Shown in pieces: positions 1 to 7,907 of a stretch of DNA of 55,171 bases (positions within the stretch are counted from its first letter, which is position 1; each line of letters opens with the position of its first letter). The stretch is from BS750m-G62 sp964577175 (lineage in GTDB: Bacteria > Planctomycetota > Phycisphaerae > FEN-1346). A program made the position numbers and the translations under genes. The stretch is from the NCBI GenBank assembly GCA_964577175.1, contig CAZNYC010000007.1, forward strand, positions 1-55,171, written 5' to 3'. The notes below the pieces were generated by a model, which ran no database searches, had not been told where the DNA came from, and was given only the letters and a program-made list of their open reading frames with translations.

Positions 1-2
1 AA

Positions 3-362
3 TGGTGGAGGCGGTGGGAATCGAACCCACGTCCGGGTGCCCCGGCCACGAGACCTCTACGCGAGTAGTCGATCTATTTTGATCTCGGCCGTGGCGGCTC
101 CGATCGACAGGATCCGCTTGGGCCCAGCCGGGACTCAGAGTTCGCCGGCGTCGCTCCCGGCCGACTGGCCGGCTAGCCCGCGTGTGTGACGCCCGGTCCC
201 GAACCCGCGGGCGAGTCCGGGCGGACGTGGCTACCGCGTTTTAGGCAGCCATGCGCATGCCAGTGTTGGCATTTGTGGGTTGCCGGCGGTTTTGAGAGGG
301 TGCCGACGACCTCTTCGCGCAGCCTCGCGTCCGTCTGGGCCCCGTCGAAGCCAATCGCCCCC
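3..362 (-). ncRNA. ssrA: tmRNA (transfer-messenger RNA)
   Basis: The RNA rescues stalled ribosomes in trans-translation. Its 5' end starts GGGGGCG and pairs with CGCCTCC next to the encoded 3' ACCA (7 bp with one G-U), the normal tmRNA acceptor stem. The T-arm GGTTCGATTCCC is present near the 3' end, and the 360-nt length is typical. The tag frame on the minus strand runs from 270 to 241 and reads ANTGMRMAA followed by TAA. The tag ends MAA instead of the more common LAA. The 3' end lies three bases from the window edge but appears complete. smpB is not in the window. Confidence 0.95.
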
Positions 363-389
363 ACGTGAGCCTCGGACGTCTTCACCTTT

Positions 390-418
390 AGTATAGCGCA
401 TCTTGGGCCGCAAATCAA
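390..418 (-). promoter_or_regulatory. Promoter of tmRNA
   Basis: On the minus strand there is TTGATT (418-413), 17 bp, then TATACT (395-390). This predicts transcription starting near 383, about 20 nt before the mature tmRNA 5' end, which fits RNase P trimming of a short leader. It is the best sigma70-type promoter in the window. Confidence 0.75.
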
Positions 419-499
419 CCCCCCACCCCACCCGTTGCGGTCCGGCTGGGGCACGCGCAAAAAGATGGATTCCCCGCCCCGAAAAACCCAATTTCCCGC

Positions 500-528
500 T
501 GGACGTTAGGCTCGTGTTAGGTTATGCT
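500..528 (+). promoter_or_regulatory. Promoter of the dinB-dnaE2 cassette
   Basis: TGGACG (500-505), 17 bp, then TATGCT (523-528), predicting a start near 535. The same TGGACG -35 sequence at 17-bp spacing recurs in front of other genes here (near 49822 and 53388 on the minus strand). Confidence 0.45.
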
Positions 529-545
529 TCATGCAGTGGACCGAT

Positions 546-576
546 GCTGCGTGACAATGATTCTGTGTCACACAGC
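546..576 (+). promoter_or_regulatory. 31-bp palindrome, candidate operator for the polymerase cassette
   Basis: Two 11-bp arms, GCTGCGTGACA and TGTCACACAGC, match at 10 of 11 positions around a 9-bp spacer; the GTGACA/TGTCAC core is perfect. It sits about 10-40 bp downstream of the predicted transcription start, where a repressor would block elongation or open-complex formation. The downstream genes are translesion polymerases, so a LexA-type SOS operator is a reasonable guess, but the sequence matches none of the classical LexA boxes I know (CTGT-N8-ACAG, GAAC-N4-GTTC, GTTC-N7-GTTC). It could also be a hairpin in the mRNA leader. Confidence 0.5.
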
Positions 577-629
577 ACCTGCTCCGACCGGGCCGCCGTC
601 ACGATGCAGCAAACGGAAAGGCCGTTCCC

Positions 630-1901
630 ATGAACCGCACCGGACCCCAACGCGTCATTTTCCTGGTCGACATCGACGCCTTCTTCCCGCAGGTGGAGCA
701 GATTCTGCGGCCGGACCTGCGCGGCCGGCCGGTCATCGTCGGCGGACGGGCCGACGACCGCAGCGTCGTCGCTTCGGCGAGTTACGAGGCCCGGGCTCGC
801 GGGGTGCGGACGGCCATGCCCATCGCCCAGGCCCATCGCCTGTGCCCGGAGGCGGCATTCCTGCGGGGCGACTTCCACGCCTACGCCCGTTTCTCCCGCC
901 GCATGATGGACCTCTGCCGGCGGTACACGCCGCTCGTCGAGCCCACATCCATGGACGAGGCGTATCTCGATATCACCGGCTGCCGGCGGCTGCTGGCAAC
1001 GGGCGGCATCGTGGACGGCGACGGGCCGGCGTGGCCCCTCCAGGCGGCCGACCATCTGAAACGGACCATCCGCCGCGACCTGGACCTGGAGGTCACGGTC
1101 GGCGCGGCGACGAACCGGCTGGTGGCCAAGATCGCGTGCTCCCGCGCCAAGCCGCGCGGCGTGGCGTGGGTCCGCCCGGGGCACGAGGCCGCCTTCCTCG
1201 CCCCCCTGCCCCTGCGGGACCTGCCCGGCATCGGCCCGCGGACGGCCGAGCGCCTCGCCCGGTACAACCTCCAGCGGATCGGGGACCTGGCGCGCATCCC
1301 GGAGCGGATGCTCGTCGAGCATTTCGGCCCGGCCGGCCGGAGGCTCGCCGAACGGGCCCGCGGCATCGACCCGACGCCCGTCACCGCCGGCACCGCCGAG
1401 CCCCGCTCCATCAGCCGCGAGACCACCTTCGAGACCAACCTCATCGACACGACGCAGATGACGGCCATGCTCTTCTACCTGCTCCAGCGCGCCTGCCGCC
1501 AGTTGCGGGAGGACGGGCTGCTGGCCCGCACCGTGGGCGTCAAGGTCCGGTACGCGGACTTCAAGACCGTCGGCCGGAGCCGGAGCCTGCCGACCTTTTC
1601 GGACCACGACGACGACTTCTGGCCGGTGGCCCGCGACCTCTTCGACCGCGTGCATACGCGGCGGGTGGGCGTCCGGCTGGTGGGGGCACGGCTGTCGCAC
1701 CTGGCGCCGACCGGCCGGCAGATGGACCTCTTCGACGAGGCCGACCGCCGGCGCCGCCGGGCGTTCTACCGCAGCGTGGACCGCGTGCGGGACCGCTTCG
1801 GCTTCAGCGCGCTGGTGACGGGGCGCGCGATCGATCTGCTGGCGACGCACGAGCGCGACGCGCGCGGCTTCCGCCTGCGCACGGCGTGCCTGTCCAGATG
1901 A
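630..1901 (+). CDS. dinB: Y-family translesion DNA polymerase (DinB/Pol IV type)
   Basis: The 423-residue protein copies damaged DNA with low fidelity. The palm begins IFLVDIDAFFPQVEQ, with catalytic D14 and a double Phe as steric gate, and the second active-site motif SMDEAYLDIT supplies D109 and E110. Helix-hairpin-helix residues follow (LRDLPGIGPRTAERLARY), then the little-finger region. Residues 364-368 read QMDLF, a canonical beta-clamp-binding pentapeptide. ImuB proteins, the usual partners of DnaE2, lack these acidic residues, so this one is probably an active polymerase. The gene lies 224 bp upstream of dnaE2 in the same direction, with no ImuA between them. The ribosome-binding site is weak (AAAGG). 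Confidence 0.85.
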   Translation: MNRTGPQRVIFLVDIDAFFPQVEQILRPDLRGRPVIVGGRADDRSVVASASYEARARGVRTAMPIAQAHRLCPEAAFLRGDFHAYARFSRRMMDLCRRYTPLVEPTSMDEAYLDITGCRRLLATGGIVDGDGPAWPLQAADHLKRTIRRDLDLEVTVGAATNRLVAKIACSRAKPRGVAWVRPGHEAAFLAPLPLRDLPGIGPRTAERLARYNLQRIGDLARIPERMLVEHFGPAGRRLAERARGIDPTPVTAGTAEPRSISRETTFETNLIDTTQMTAMLFYLLQRACRQLREDGLLARTVGVKVRYADFKTVGRSRSLPTFSDHDDDFWPVARDLFDRVHTRRVGVRLVGARLSHLAPTGRQMDLFDEADRRRRRAFYRSVDRVRDRFGFSALVTGRAIDLLATHERDARGFRLRTACLSR

Positions 1902-1907
1902 CTATTT

Positions 1908-2082
1908 TAACGCAGAGATCGCAGAGGACGCAGAGAAAAACAAACAGACAATCACGCTCGAAAACAATGAGAACTCAAACAGCGGCAAGATGAACATCGG
2001 GCCGTCTGGCCGGGTTTTGCCTTTGCTGTGACTGTCTTTCTCGTTGTTCGCTGCGCTCTCTGCGGGCTCTGCGTTAGAAAAT
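1908..2082. repeat. Palindromic repeat with AACGCAGAG / CTCTGCGTT arms
   Basis: The 224-bp gap between the two polymerase genes is almost filled by one inverted repeat: TTTTAACGCAGAG plus two further GCAGAG steps on the left and CTCTCTGCG...CTCTGCGTTAGAAAA on the right. The same left-arm motif recurs inside dnaE2 near 4664. No gene or clear promoter is visible in the gap. Confidence 0.7.
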
Positions 2083-2125
2083 CATCTGCGGACTGTATCG
2101 ACGGCACGGGGATGGGACATGAGGC

Positions 2126-5100
2126 ATGACGTCCAGGCATACCGGACCCACCGGCTTCGTCCACCTGCACGTGCGCAGCGAGCACTCGCACCTGTTCGGC
2201 GCGAGCCGCGTCGATGACCTCGTCCGGACGGCCGCCGGCCTCGGCTACCACGACCTCGCCCTGACCGACCGCAACGGCCTGTACGGGGCGGTCGAGTTCT
2301 ACCGGGCCGCACGCGAGGCCGGCCTCCGCCCGATCGTCGGGTTGGAACTGGCAGCCCCTTCCAGCACCGCGGCTGTCACCCTGCGCGAAGCGAAGGGTCT
2401 CGCCGCCGGCCACGGCACGAGCCGTACCCGTGCCAGGGTGCGAACGGCAAACGGCCAACAGCCACGGCGAGATTCTTCGCTCGCGCCGCTCGCTCAGAAT
2501 GACAACCCTCCCACCGTCCGTCCGGCGCGGCCCACGCGTGCCGTCCTCCTCGCCCGCAACCTGGCCGGATACCGGACGCTGTGCCGGCTGGCGACCGCGC
2601 GGCACCTGAACCCGGACTTCCGCCTGGCCGACGCCATTGCCGCCGACCACGAGGACGTGTACGTCCTGGTGCCGGACCCGCGGCTGCTGGCGGACCTGGC
2701 CGGCCGGGTGCCGGAGGGACGCCTGCTCGCCCTCGTGGAGGCGTTCGGCGACCGGTCGAGGCGGCTGGCGGGCGACGGCCTGGCCCGCGCGGCCTCGAAG
2801 CGCGGAATTCCCCTCGTCGCCGGCGGGGCGGTCGCGTTCCACGCCCCGGGCCGCTTCGCCGCCCATCGGACGCTGCGGGCCGTCGCGCTGCGGGCGACCG
2901 TCGCCGACGTGCCGCGACGCGAACTCGCCCATCCCAAGGCCCATCTGAAGGGCCCCGGCGAAATGGCCGCCCTCTTCCGGCGGTACCCGGAGGCCGTCGC
3001 GAACACGGTCCGCATCGCGGCGGATTGCCGGCTGGAGTTACCGCTCGGCCGGCCCGCGCTGCCGAAGGCCGAGGTGCCGCCGGGCGAGACGGCCTACTCG
3101 CACCTGGCGAAGCGGGCGCTGGCAGGCCTGGAGCATCGGCAGACGCCGCTCCGTCCGGAGGCCGTCCGGCGCCTGGAGCACGAACTGGCCATCATCGACC
3201 GGCTCGGCTTCGCCGACTACTTCCTCATCATGCACGAGATCGTGACGTGGGCCCGCGGGCGGGGCATCCCGTGCGTGGCCCGCGGTTCGGCCGCCGGGAG
3301 CCTCGTGGCCTGGTGCCTCGGCCTCTCGGGCGTGGACCCGATGGCCTACGGCCTGCTGTTCGAGCGGTTCCTGAACCTGGAGCGGGCCGACGTGCCCGAC
3401 ATTGATCTGGATATCTGCTGGCGACGGCGCGACGAGGTCATCGGCCACGTCTACGACTCCTACGGCGCCGGGCGGGTGGCGATGATCTCGACCCACCAGC
3501 GGTTCCAGGCCCGCAGCGCGTTCCGCGAGACGGCCAAGGCGCACGGCCTGCCGCCCGAGGAGGTGGACCGCCTCTCCCGCCGGCTGCCGTACTATTCGGC
3601 CACGGGCATCCGCGACGCCGTCGCCTCGTTCCCGGAACTGCGGGACTTCCCGGTGGGGCGGGAGGACATCGCGCGGATCCTGGAGATCGCCGCCGCCCTC
3701 GACGCCCTGCCCCGGCACCTGAGCGTGCACGTGGGCGGTCTCGTGATCGCCGACCGCCCGCTGACCGATTACCTGCCGCTCCAGACGGCCACGAAGGGCG
3801 TGGTCATCACCCAGCCGGAGGCCGACGCCGTCGAGGCGCTGGGTCTGGTGAAGATGGACCTGCTGGCCCAGCGGTCGCTCTCGATCATCGAGACGGCCGT
3901 GGCCCAGATCGAGAAGAACCACGGCGTCCGCCTCGACCCGCAGGCGATCTCCGACGGCGACGCGGGCGCCCGCACCCTGCTCGCAAATGGCGATACGCTT
4001 GGATGTTTCCAGATCGAGTCGCCGGGCATGCGGCACCTGCTGCGGCAGATGCGCGCCCGGGGGCGGATGGACGTCATCCTGGGGCTCTCGCTCATCCGGC
4101 CGGGGCCGGCCTCCAGCGGGATGAAGGAGCGGTTCATCCGCCGCCGGCGGGGCCTGGAGCCCGCCGAGTATCTGCACCCCGCCCTCCGCGACGTGCTCGG
4201 CGACACCTACGGCGTGATGCTGTACCAGGAGGACGTCATCCGCGTGGCCCATGCGGCCGCCGGTTTCACCCTGGCCGAGGGCGACCGCCTGCGGAAGGAT
4301 CTGGCGAAGGGGGCGTCGGACGCGGCGCTGGCGGCGTGGCGGACGCGGTTCGTCCGGGGGTGCCTGGCCCGCGGCGCCCGCCGCCCCGACGCCGAGACCC
4401 TGTGGGACCGCGTGGCCCAGTTCGCCGCCTACGCCTACTGCAAGGCCCACGCGTGCACGTATGGCGAAATCGCGTACCGGACGGTGGTGCTGCGGGCCCG
4501 GTGGCCGGCCGAGTTCGCCGCCGCCGTCCTGGCGAACGACGCCGGGTACTACGAGCGGCGGACGTACCTGGAGGACGCCCGCCGCCGCGGGTGCCCCGTC
4601 CTCGGGCCGGACGTCAACGCCTCGGGCATCGAACCGGCGACGGAGGTTCTTCCCGGATCGGGTTTTAACGCAGAGCACGCCGAGAGCGCAGAGAACGCGG
4701 AGAACGGCGGAGAACGAGAAGCAGCAAAAAGCGGCGAAAGGCTCGGTTCAGAATGTCATTCTGAGGCCCGCTTGCGGGCCGAAGAATCTCGCCGCGGCCG
4801 TTGCTTTTCGGCATGCGCAAGGCGAGATTCTTCGCTCGCTCCGCTCGCTCAGAATGACAACACTGCAACGTTCTCTCCGCGCATCGCCGTCCGGCTGGGC
4901 CTCGCGGACGTGCGGGGCCTCTCGGTCCGGGCCATGCGGGCGCTCGTCGAGGCCCGCGAGGCCGACGGGCCGTACCGCTCCGTGGCCGACCTGCTGGCCC
5001 GGGTCCGCCTCTCGAAGGAGGAGGCCGAGCACCTCGCGCTCGCCGGGGCGATGGACTCGCTGGCGGCGAACCGGCCGCAGGCCCTCTGGCAGGTCCATGC

Positions 5101-5674
5101 GCTCGGCGGCGGGGGTCGACCGGACGGGCCGCTGCTCGCCGGCGCCGGTCCGCCCGAGGCGCCGCCCTGCCCCGACCTGGCCGACTATTCGCTCGCCCGG
5201 AAGGTGGAACTGGAGGCCCGCCTGCTGAACGGCATGACGCCGACGGCGCACCCGTTGGCGATTTCGGATTTCGCAAATCGGAAATCGGAATCGCGCCCGC
5301 TGCGTAAGCAGAGGGGTACTCCCATCTGCCCTGTCCGCGACGTCCCCGCCCGCGCCGGCGGGAAGGTGACGGTCGTCGGCCTCCTCTTCGCCGAACGGCG
5401 GGCGCGGACGAAGACCGGCGAGTTCCTCAAGTTCATCAGCCTGGAGGACCCGACCGGCACGGTCGAGGGCGTCCTCCTGCCGGAGGCGTACCAGCGGCTG
5501 GGCGGACGCCTGGCCGACCGCGGGCCGTACCGCGTCACCGGCACCGTAGAGGACCATTTCGGAGCGGTCTCGCTCGTGGTGTCGGACCTGGAGCGGGTGG
5601 AGGCGGCGGAGGTTGCGGCAGGCGAGGCGCGATCGGACGCCGGCGAGGCGCGCTCCCCTTCGCATCGCGGCTAG
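2126..5674 (+). CDS. dnaE2: Error-prone DNA polymerase III alpha subunit (DnaE2 type) with three repeat-derived inserts
   Basis: A C-family polymerase, probably for lesion bypass with the upstream DinB. It opens with a PHP domain (VHLHVRSEHS, residues ~8-80). The palm has PDIDLDI with D427 and D429 and KMDLLAQRSL with D578, matching the three catalytic aspartates. A helix-hairpin-helix segment (~915-985) and a C-terminal OB fold (~1070-1150) follow. DnaE2 is usually about 1030-1080 residues; this one has 1182. The excess is explained by repeats read in frame: residues ~83-127, ~847-912 and ~1044-1064. The first two each encode RRDSSLAPLAQNDN. All three fall between conserved blocks, in likely surface loops, and no stop or frameshift is seen. 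DnaE1-like identity is less likely given the partner and size. Confidence 0.88.
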   Translation: MTSRHTGPTGFVHLHVRSEHSHLFGASRVDDLVRTAAGLGYHDLALTDRNGLYGAVEFYRAAREAGLRPIVGLELAAPSSTAAVTLREAKGLAAGHGTSRTRARVRTANGQQPRRDSSLAPLAQNDNPPTVRPARPTRAVLLARNLAGYRTLCRLATARHLNPDFRLADAIAADHEDVYVLVPDPRLLADLAGRVPEGRLLALVEAFGDRSRRLAGDGLARAASKRGIPLVAGGAVAFHAPGRFAAHRTLRAVALRATVADVPRRELAHPKAHLKGPGEMAALFRRYPEAVANTVRIAADCRLELPLGRPALPKAEVPPGETAYSHLAKRALAGLEHRQTPLRPEAVRRLEHELAIIDRLGFADYFLIMHEIVTWARGRGIPCVARGSAAGSLVAWCLGLSGVDPMAYGLLFERFLNLERADVPDIDLDICWRRRDEVIGHVYDSYGAGRVAMISTHQRFQARSAFRETAKAHGLPPEEVDRLSRRLPYYSATGIRDAVASFPELRDFPVGREDIARILEIAAALDALPRHLSVHVGGLVIADRPLTDYLPLQTATKGVVITQPEADAVEALGLVKMDLLAQRSLSIIETAVAQIEKNHGVRLDPQAISDGDAGARTLLANGDTLGCFQIESPGMRHLLRQMRARGRMDVILGLSLIRPGPASSGMKERFIRRRRGLEPAEYLHPALRDVLGDTYGVMLYQEDVIRVAHAAAGFTLAEGDRLRKDLAKGASDAALAAWRTRFVRGCLARGARRPDAETLWDRVAQFAAYAYCKAHACTYGEIAYRTVVLRARWPAEFAAAVLANDAGYYERRTYLEDARRRGCPVLGPDVNASGIEPATEVLPGSGFNAEHAESAENAENGGEREAAKSGERLGSECHSEARLRAEESRRGRCFSACARRDSSLAPLAQNDNTATFSPRIAVRLGLADVRGLSVRAMRALVEAREADGPYRSVADLLARVRLSKEEAEHLALAGAMDSLAANRPQALWQVHALGGGGRPDGPLLAGAGPPEAPPCPDLADYSLARKVELEARLLNGMTPTAHPLAISDFANRKSESRPLRKQRGTPICPVRDVPARAGGKVTVVGLLFAERRARTKTGEFLKFISLEDPTGTVEGVLLPEAYQRLGGRLADRGPYRVTGTVEDHFGAVSLVVSDLERVEAAEVAAGEARSDAGEARSPSHRG
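2374..2505 (+). repeat. Family A palindrome, copy 1, inside dnaE2
   Basis: Left end TGTCACCCTGCGCGAAGCGA with AAGGGTCTCGCC, right end GGCGAGATTCTTCG ... GCTCAGAATGACA. It is translated in frame as residues ~83-127 of DnaE2, between the PHP strand ending GLEL and the conserved LLARNLAGY. Confidence 0.9.
4664..4720 (+). repeat. GCAGAG-type repeat inside dnaE2
   Basis: GTTTTAACGCAGAG with further GAGAGCGCAGAG and AACGCGGAG steps, the same left arm as the repeat between dinB and dnaE2. It is translated as NAEHAESAENAEN and is followed directly by family A copy 2, so two element types sit next to each other in the gene. Confidence 0.8.
4754..4860 (+). repeat. Family A palindrome, copy 2, inside dnaE2
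   Basis: Starts TGTCATTCTGAGGCCCGC and ends CGCTCAGAATGACA, with GAAGAATCTCGCC and GGCGAGATTCTTCG inner arms. Its right arm is read in the same frame as copy 1 (RRDSSLAPLAQNDN); its left arm is read in a different frame from copy 1. Confidence 0.92.
5256..5315 (+). repeat. Short inverted repeat inside dnaE2
   Basis: GATTTCGGATTTC and AAATCGGAAATC form an imperfect hairpin, followed by CTGCGTAAGCAG. It encodes about 20 residues (ISDFANRKSESR...) inserted between the conserved AHPL region and the OB fold. Its low GC differs from the surrounding gene. Confidence 0.55.
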
Positions 5675-5750
5675 CGCGGTGGTTCTCCGTAAACACCGCG
5701 CTTAAAGCATTCCATGTTTGGCGCGCGGGGGGTGCGGAGACCCGCCGCGC
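5675..5750. repeat. Family C hairpins downstream of dnaE2
   Basis: A short hairpin (GCGGTGGTTCTCCGTAAACACCGC) directly follows the dnaE2 stop, then a copy of the common family C hairpin at 5721-5750 (GCGCGGGGGGTGCGGAGACC.. form). Convergent genes end on both sides, so it may act as a bidirectional terminator, but no T-run is present. Confidence 0.6.
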
Positions 5751-5797
5751 ACCTATCCGAACTTAAAACGCTGTAAACGAGCAACGCCAATCCGAAA

Positions 5798-6709
5798 TCA
5801 AAACAGCGTCCCCTGCTCCCCCGGCGGCAGGCCGTCCTCCGCCACGCGTTCCAGGAACGGGTACGTCCGCAGGAGCGGCGAGGGGACGGGCACCTTCCGG
5901 CCGGCGAGGCGCGACAGGATCTGCAGCGCGTTCGCCGGCGCCTGGCCGCGATAATGGTTGTTCGTAAAGACGAACGTCTTTTCGCTCCGGCGGGCCACGT
6001 CGCGGATACGGTCGATCCATTCCTCCAACTCGTCCTCGCGGTACAGGTAATCGTACCGGGCGTCGCGGCCGGCCTTCGGGTCGAACCATGCCTCGCGATT
6101 CCGCCCGTGCAGGCGGACGTACCCGACCGGCGAGGTGACGATGCTCGTGGGGGGCACGCCGCCGCGGCTTCGCGGCTGGTCGATGTTCGCCCACCCCAGG
6201 CCGCGGTCGCGGAGGAACGCGACGGCCGACTCGTCGGCCCAACTCGCGTGCCGGACCTCGACGACGAGCGGCAGGTTGCCGAAGTCGCCACGAATCGCCT
6301 CCAGGTGCACGCGCGCTGACGCGTTGCAGCGGAACGACCACGGGAACTGGACGAGCACCGCCCCCAGCCGCCCGGCGTCGCGCACGGGGTCGATGCCCCG
6401 GCGGAAGGCGTCGCGCTCCGCGGGCGTCCACGGCGTCTGGCGCTCGTGCGTGAACCGCTGGTGGAGTTTGAAGGCGAACGTGAAGTCCTCCGGCGTGCGG
6501 CGGAGCCAGGAGGCCGCGGCCTTCGGGCTCGGCGGCCGGTAGAACGAGGCGTTCACCTCCACGCAGTCGAAGAACCGCGCCATGTACGCCAGGCGGTCGA
6601 AGCGTGCCGGCACCTTCTCCGGGTAGAACGGGCCGTGCCAGTCGTCGTACGACCAGCCGGACGTGCCGACATGGATGACGTGGGCGGGCTGGCTCGCGTC
6701 GGGGGGCAT
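5798..6709 (-). CDS. DUF72 (YecE-like) TIM-barrel protein
   Basis: 303 residues. The N-terminus HVIHVGTSGWSYDDWHGPFY is the family signature, with VEVNASFYRPPS and LVVEVRHASW further on and FVFTNNHYRGQAPANAL near the end, so the whole domain is present. Biochemical function of this family is not established; a TIM-barrel hydrolase or nuclease role has been suggested. The start at MPPDAS is chosen because the upstream in-frame residues are encoded by palindromic repeats. It is the last gene of the minus-strand housekeeping block. Confidence 0.88.
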   Translation of the reverse strand: MPPDASQPAHVIHVGTSGWSYDDWHGPFYPEKVPARFDRLAYMARFFDCVEVNASFYRPPSPKAAASWLRRTPEDFTFAFKLHQRFTHERQTPWTPAERDAFRRGIDPVRDAGRLGAVLVQFPWSFRCNASARVHLEAIRGDFGNLPLVVEVRHASWADESAVAFLRDRGLGWANIDQPRSRGGVPPTSIVTSPVGYVRLHGRNREAWFDPKAGRDARYDYLYREDELEEWIDRIRDVARRSEKTFVFTNNHYRGQAPANALQILSRLAGRKVPVPSPLLRTYPFLERVAEDGLPPGEQGTLF

Positions 6710-6840
6710 GGCGCACCGGGAGCGAGGGTACCGTTCGCTTCGCGGGGACGCAAGGCGCGGCCCGGAAACGCAACGAGCGCCGACCTGCGGTCGGCGGCTC
6801 ACCGGATACGTGGGAGCACCCCATGCCGCAAAAGGCTTGA

Positions 6841-6916
6841 GCGCGGCGGATCTCTGCACCCGCCGTGCAGCAGGCCATGCCTCACTCAAGCGCGGTGGGT
6901 ACGGAGACCCACCGCG
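6841..6916. repeat. Two family C hairpins
   Basis: GCGCGGCGGATCTCTGCACC with CGCCGTGC (6841-6868) and GCGCGGTGGGTACGGAGACC with CACCGCG (6890-6916). They lie between the LysM gene and the DUF72 gene. The rest of the 241-bp gap holds no recognisable gene. Confidence 0.7.
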
Positions 6917-6950
6917 TTCGGGCCTTCCCACGGAGCGCCGGCACTGCGGG

Positions 6951-7829
6951 CTACTCCGGCTCGGGCAGGCGCAGGCGCATGCCCACGTACAGGCGGGCGT
7001 TCAGGGACGAGAGGATGTCCTTGTTGGCCTGGTAGATCTGCGGATACATTGCGGCATCGTTATACATCTTCCTGGCGATGGCGATCAGCGTGTCGCCCTT
7101 CTTGACGACGTACACCTTCTGGGGTTTCTTCGGCGCCTCGGCCCGGCGGGCTTCCTCCTCCTTCGGCTTGGGAAGGACGATGCGGTCGCCCACGCGAAGG
7201 CGCGACGGGTCGAGCCCCGGGTTCGCCTCCTGGATCGTCCGGACGTAGGCCGGGTCGCCGTACTTCTCGACGGCGATGTCGTAGAGCGTGTCGCCGGAAG
7301 CGATGGTGTACGTGTTGTCGGGCTCGGGGGAGCGGCGTCGGCGGAGGGGGACCCGGACGACCTCGCCCTCCACGCCTTCCGGCCGGAGGACGGGACCGGG
7401 CGGGTCGGCGCCGGCGACTTCGTCGCCCGTGCCGCCGGCCACGATGGTGCCCTCGTCACGGGAGGTGGAGGTCAGGTCGATCCGGTCGGCCGGCTCGGGC
7501 CCCGGGGCGGTGTCGTCCGCGCTCGCCTCGGGCGTGCCGGTGCCGGAGGGGTCGTCGTCAGAGGACGCGGGCGGTCGCGGCAGAGAGGGCGCCCGCCGGG
7601 GGGCGCCATCGTCTTCCTCGCGGGCACGGGCCAAGCGGTCCCGCCACCGCTGGTACATGGCCAGCGGGTCGCTGTAATCGCGCTGCCCCTCGCCGGTCCG
7701 CGTCACCTCGGACGGGCCGGGCGACTGGTACGTGCCGAGGTCGCTCCAGTCGCGGCTGGCGATGAACAGGGCGCCCACGGCCATGCCCACCAGCAAGAGA
7801 ACCAGGATGATTTTGGTCAGCGGCCCCAT
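6951..7829 (-). CDS. Membrane-anchored protein with two LysM domains
   Basis: 292 residues. A single N-terminal membrane segment (KIILVLLLVGMAVGALFIA) is followed by a low-complexity, Asp/Pro/Arg-rich stretch to about residue 180. Two LysM modules end the protein: YTIASGDTLYDIAVEKYGDP and YVVKKGDTLIAIARKMYND. LysM binds N-acetylglucosamine polymers such as peptidoglycan, so the protein probably tethers the inner membrane to the wall. GAGGAT about 7 nt upstream supports the start at 7829 over the ATG at 7880. It follows secDF by 78 bp. Confidence 0.85.
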   Translation of the reverse strand: MGPLTKIILVLLLVGMAVGALFIASRDWSDLGTYQSPGPSEVTRTGEGQRDYSDPLAMYQRWRDRLARAREEDDGAPRRAPSLPRPPASSDDDPSGTGTPEASADDTAPGPEPADRIDLTSTSRDEGTIVAGGTGDEVAGADPPGPVLRPEGVEGEVVRVPLRRRRSPEPDNTYTIASGDTLYDIAVEKYGDPAYVRTIQEANPGLDPSRLRVGDRIVLPKPKEEEARRAEAPKKPQKVYVVKKGDTLIAIARKMYNDAAMYPQIYQANKDILSSLNARLYVGMRLRLPEPE

Positions 7830-7907
7830 GCGGAATCCTCGCGGCAGTCCGCGTTTCGGGCGAACCCTCTCCCAACCCATATTATCGGGCGACGGGTGGC
7901 GGTGCGA

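Noticed and set aside
630..1901. Calling the Y-family gene imuB because of the dnaE2 neighbour
   Set aside because: ImuB lacks the catalytic acids; D14, D109 and E110 are present here.
3038..4678. A 546-residue open frame on the minus strand within dnaE2
   Set aside because: Antisense to conserved polymerase motifs and without family resemblance.
5721..5750. Family C hairpins as rho-independent terminators
   Set aside because: Stems are strong, but no T-run follows, and copies also lie in 5' leaders.
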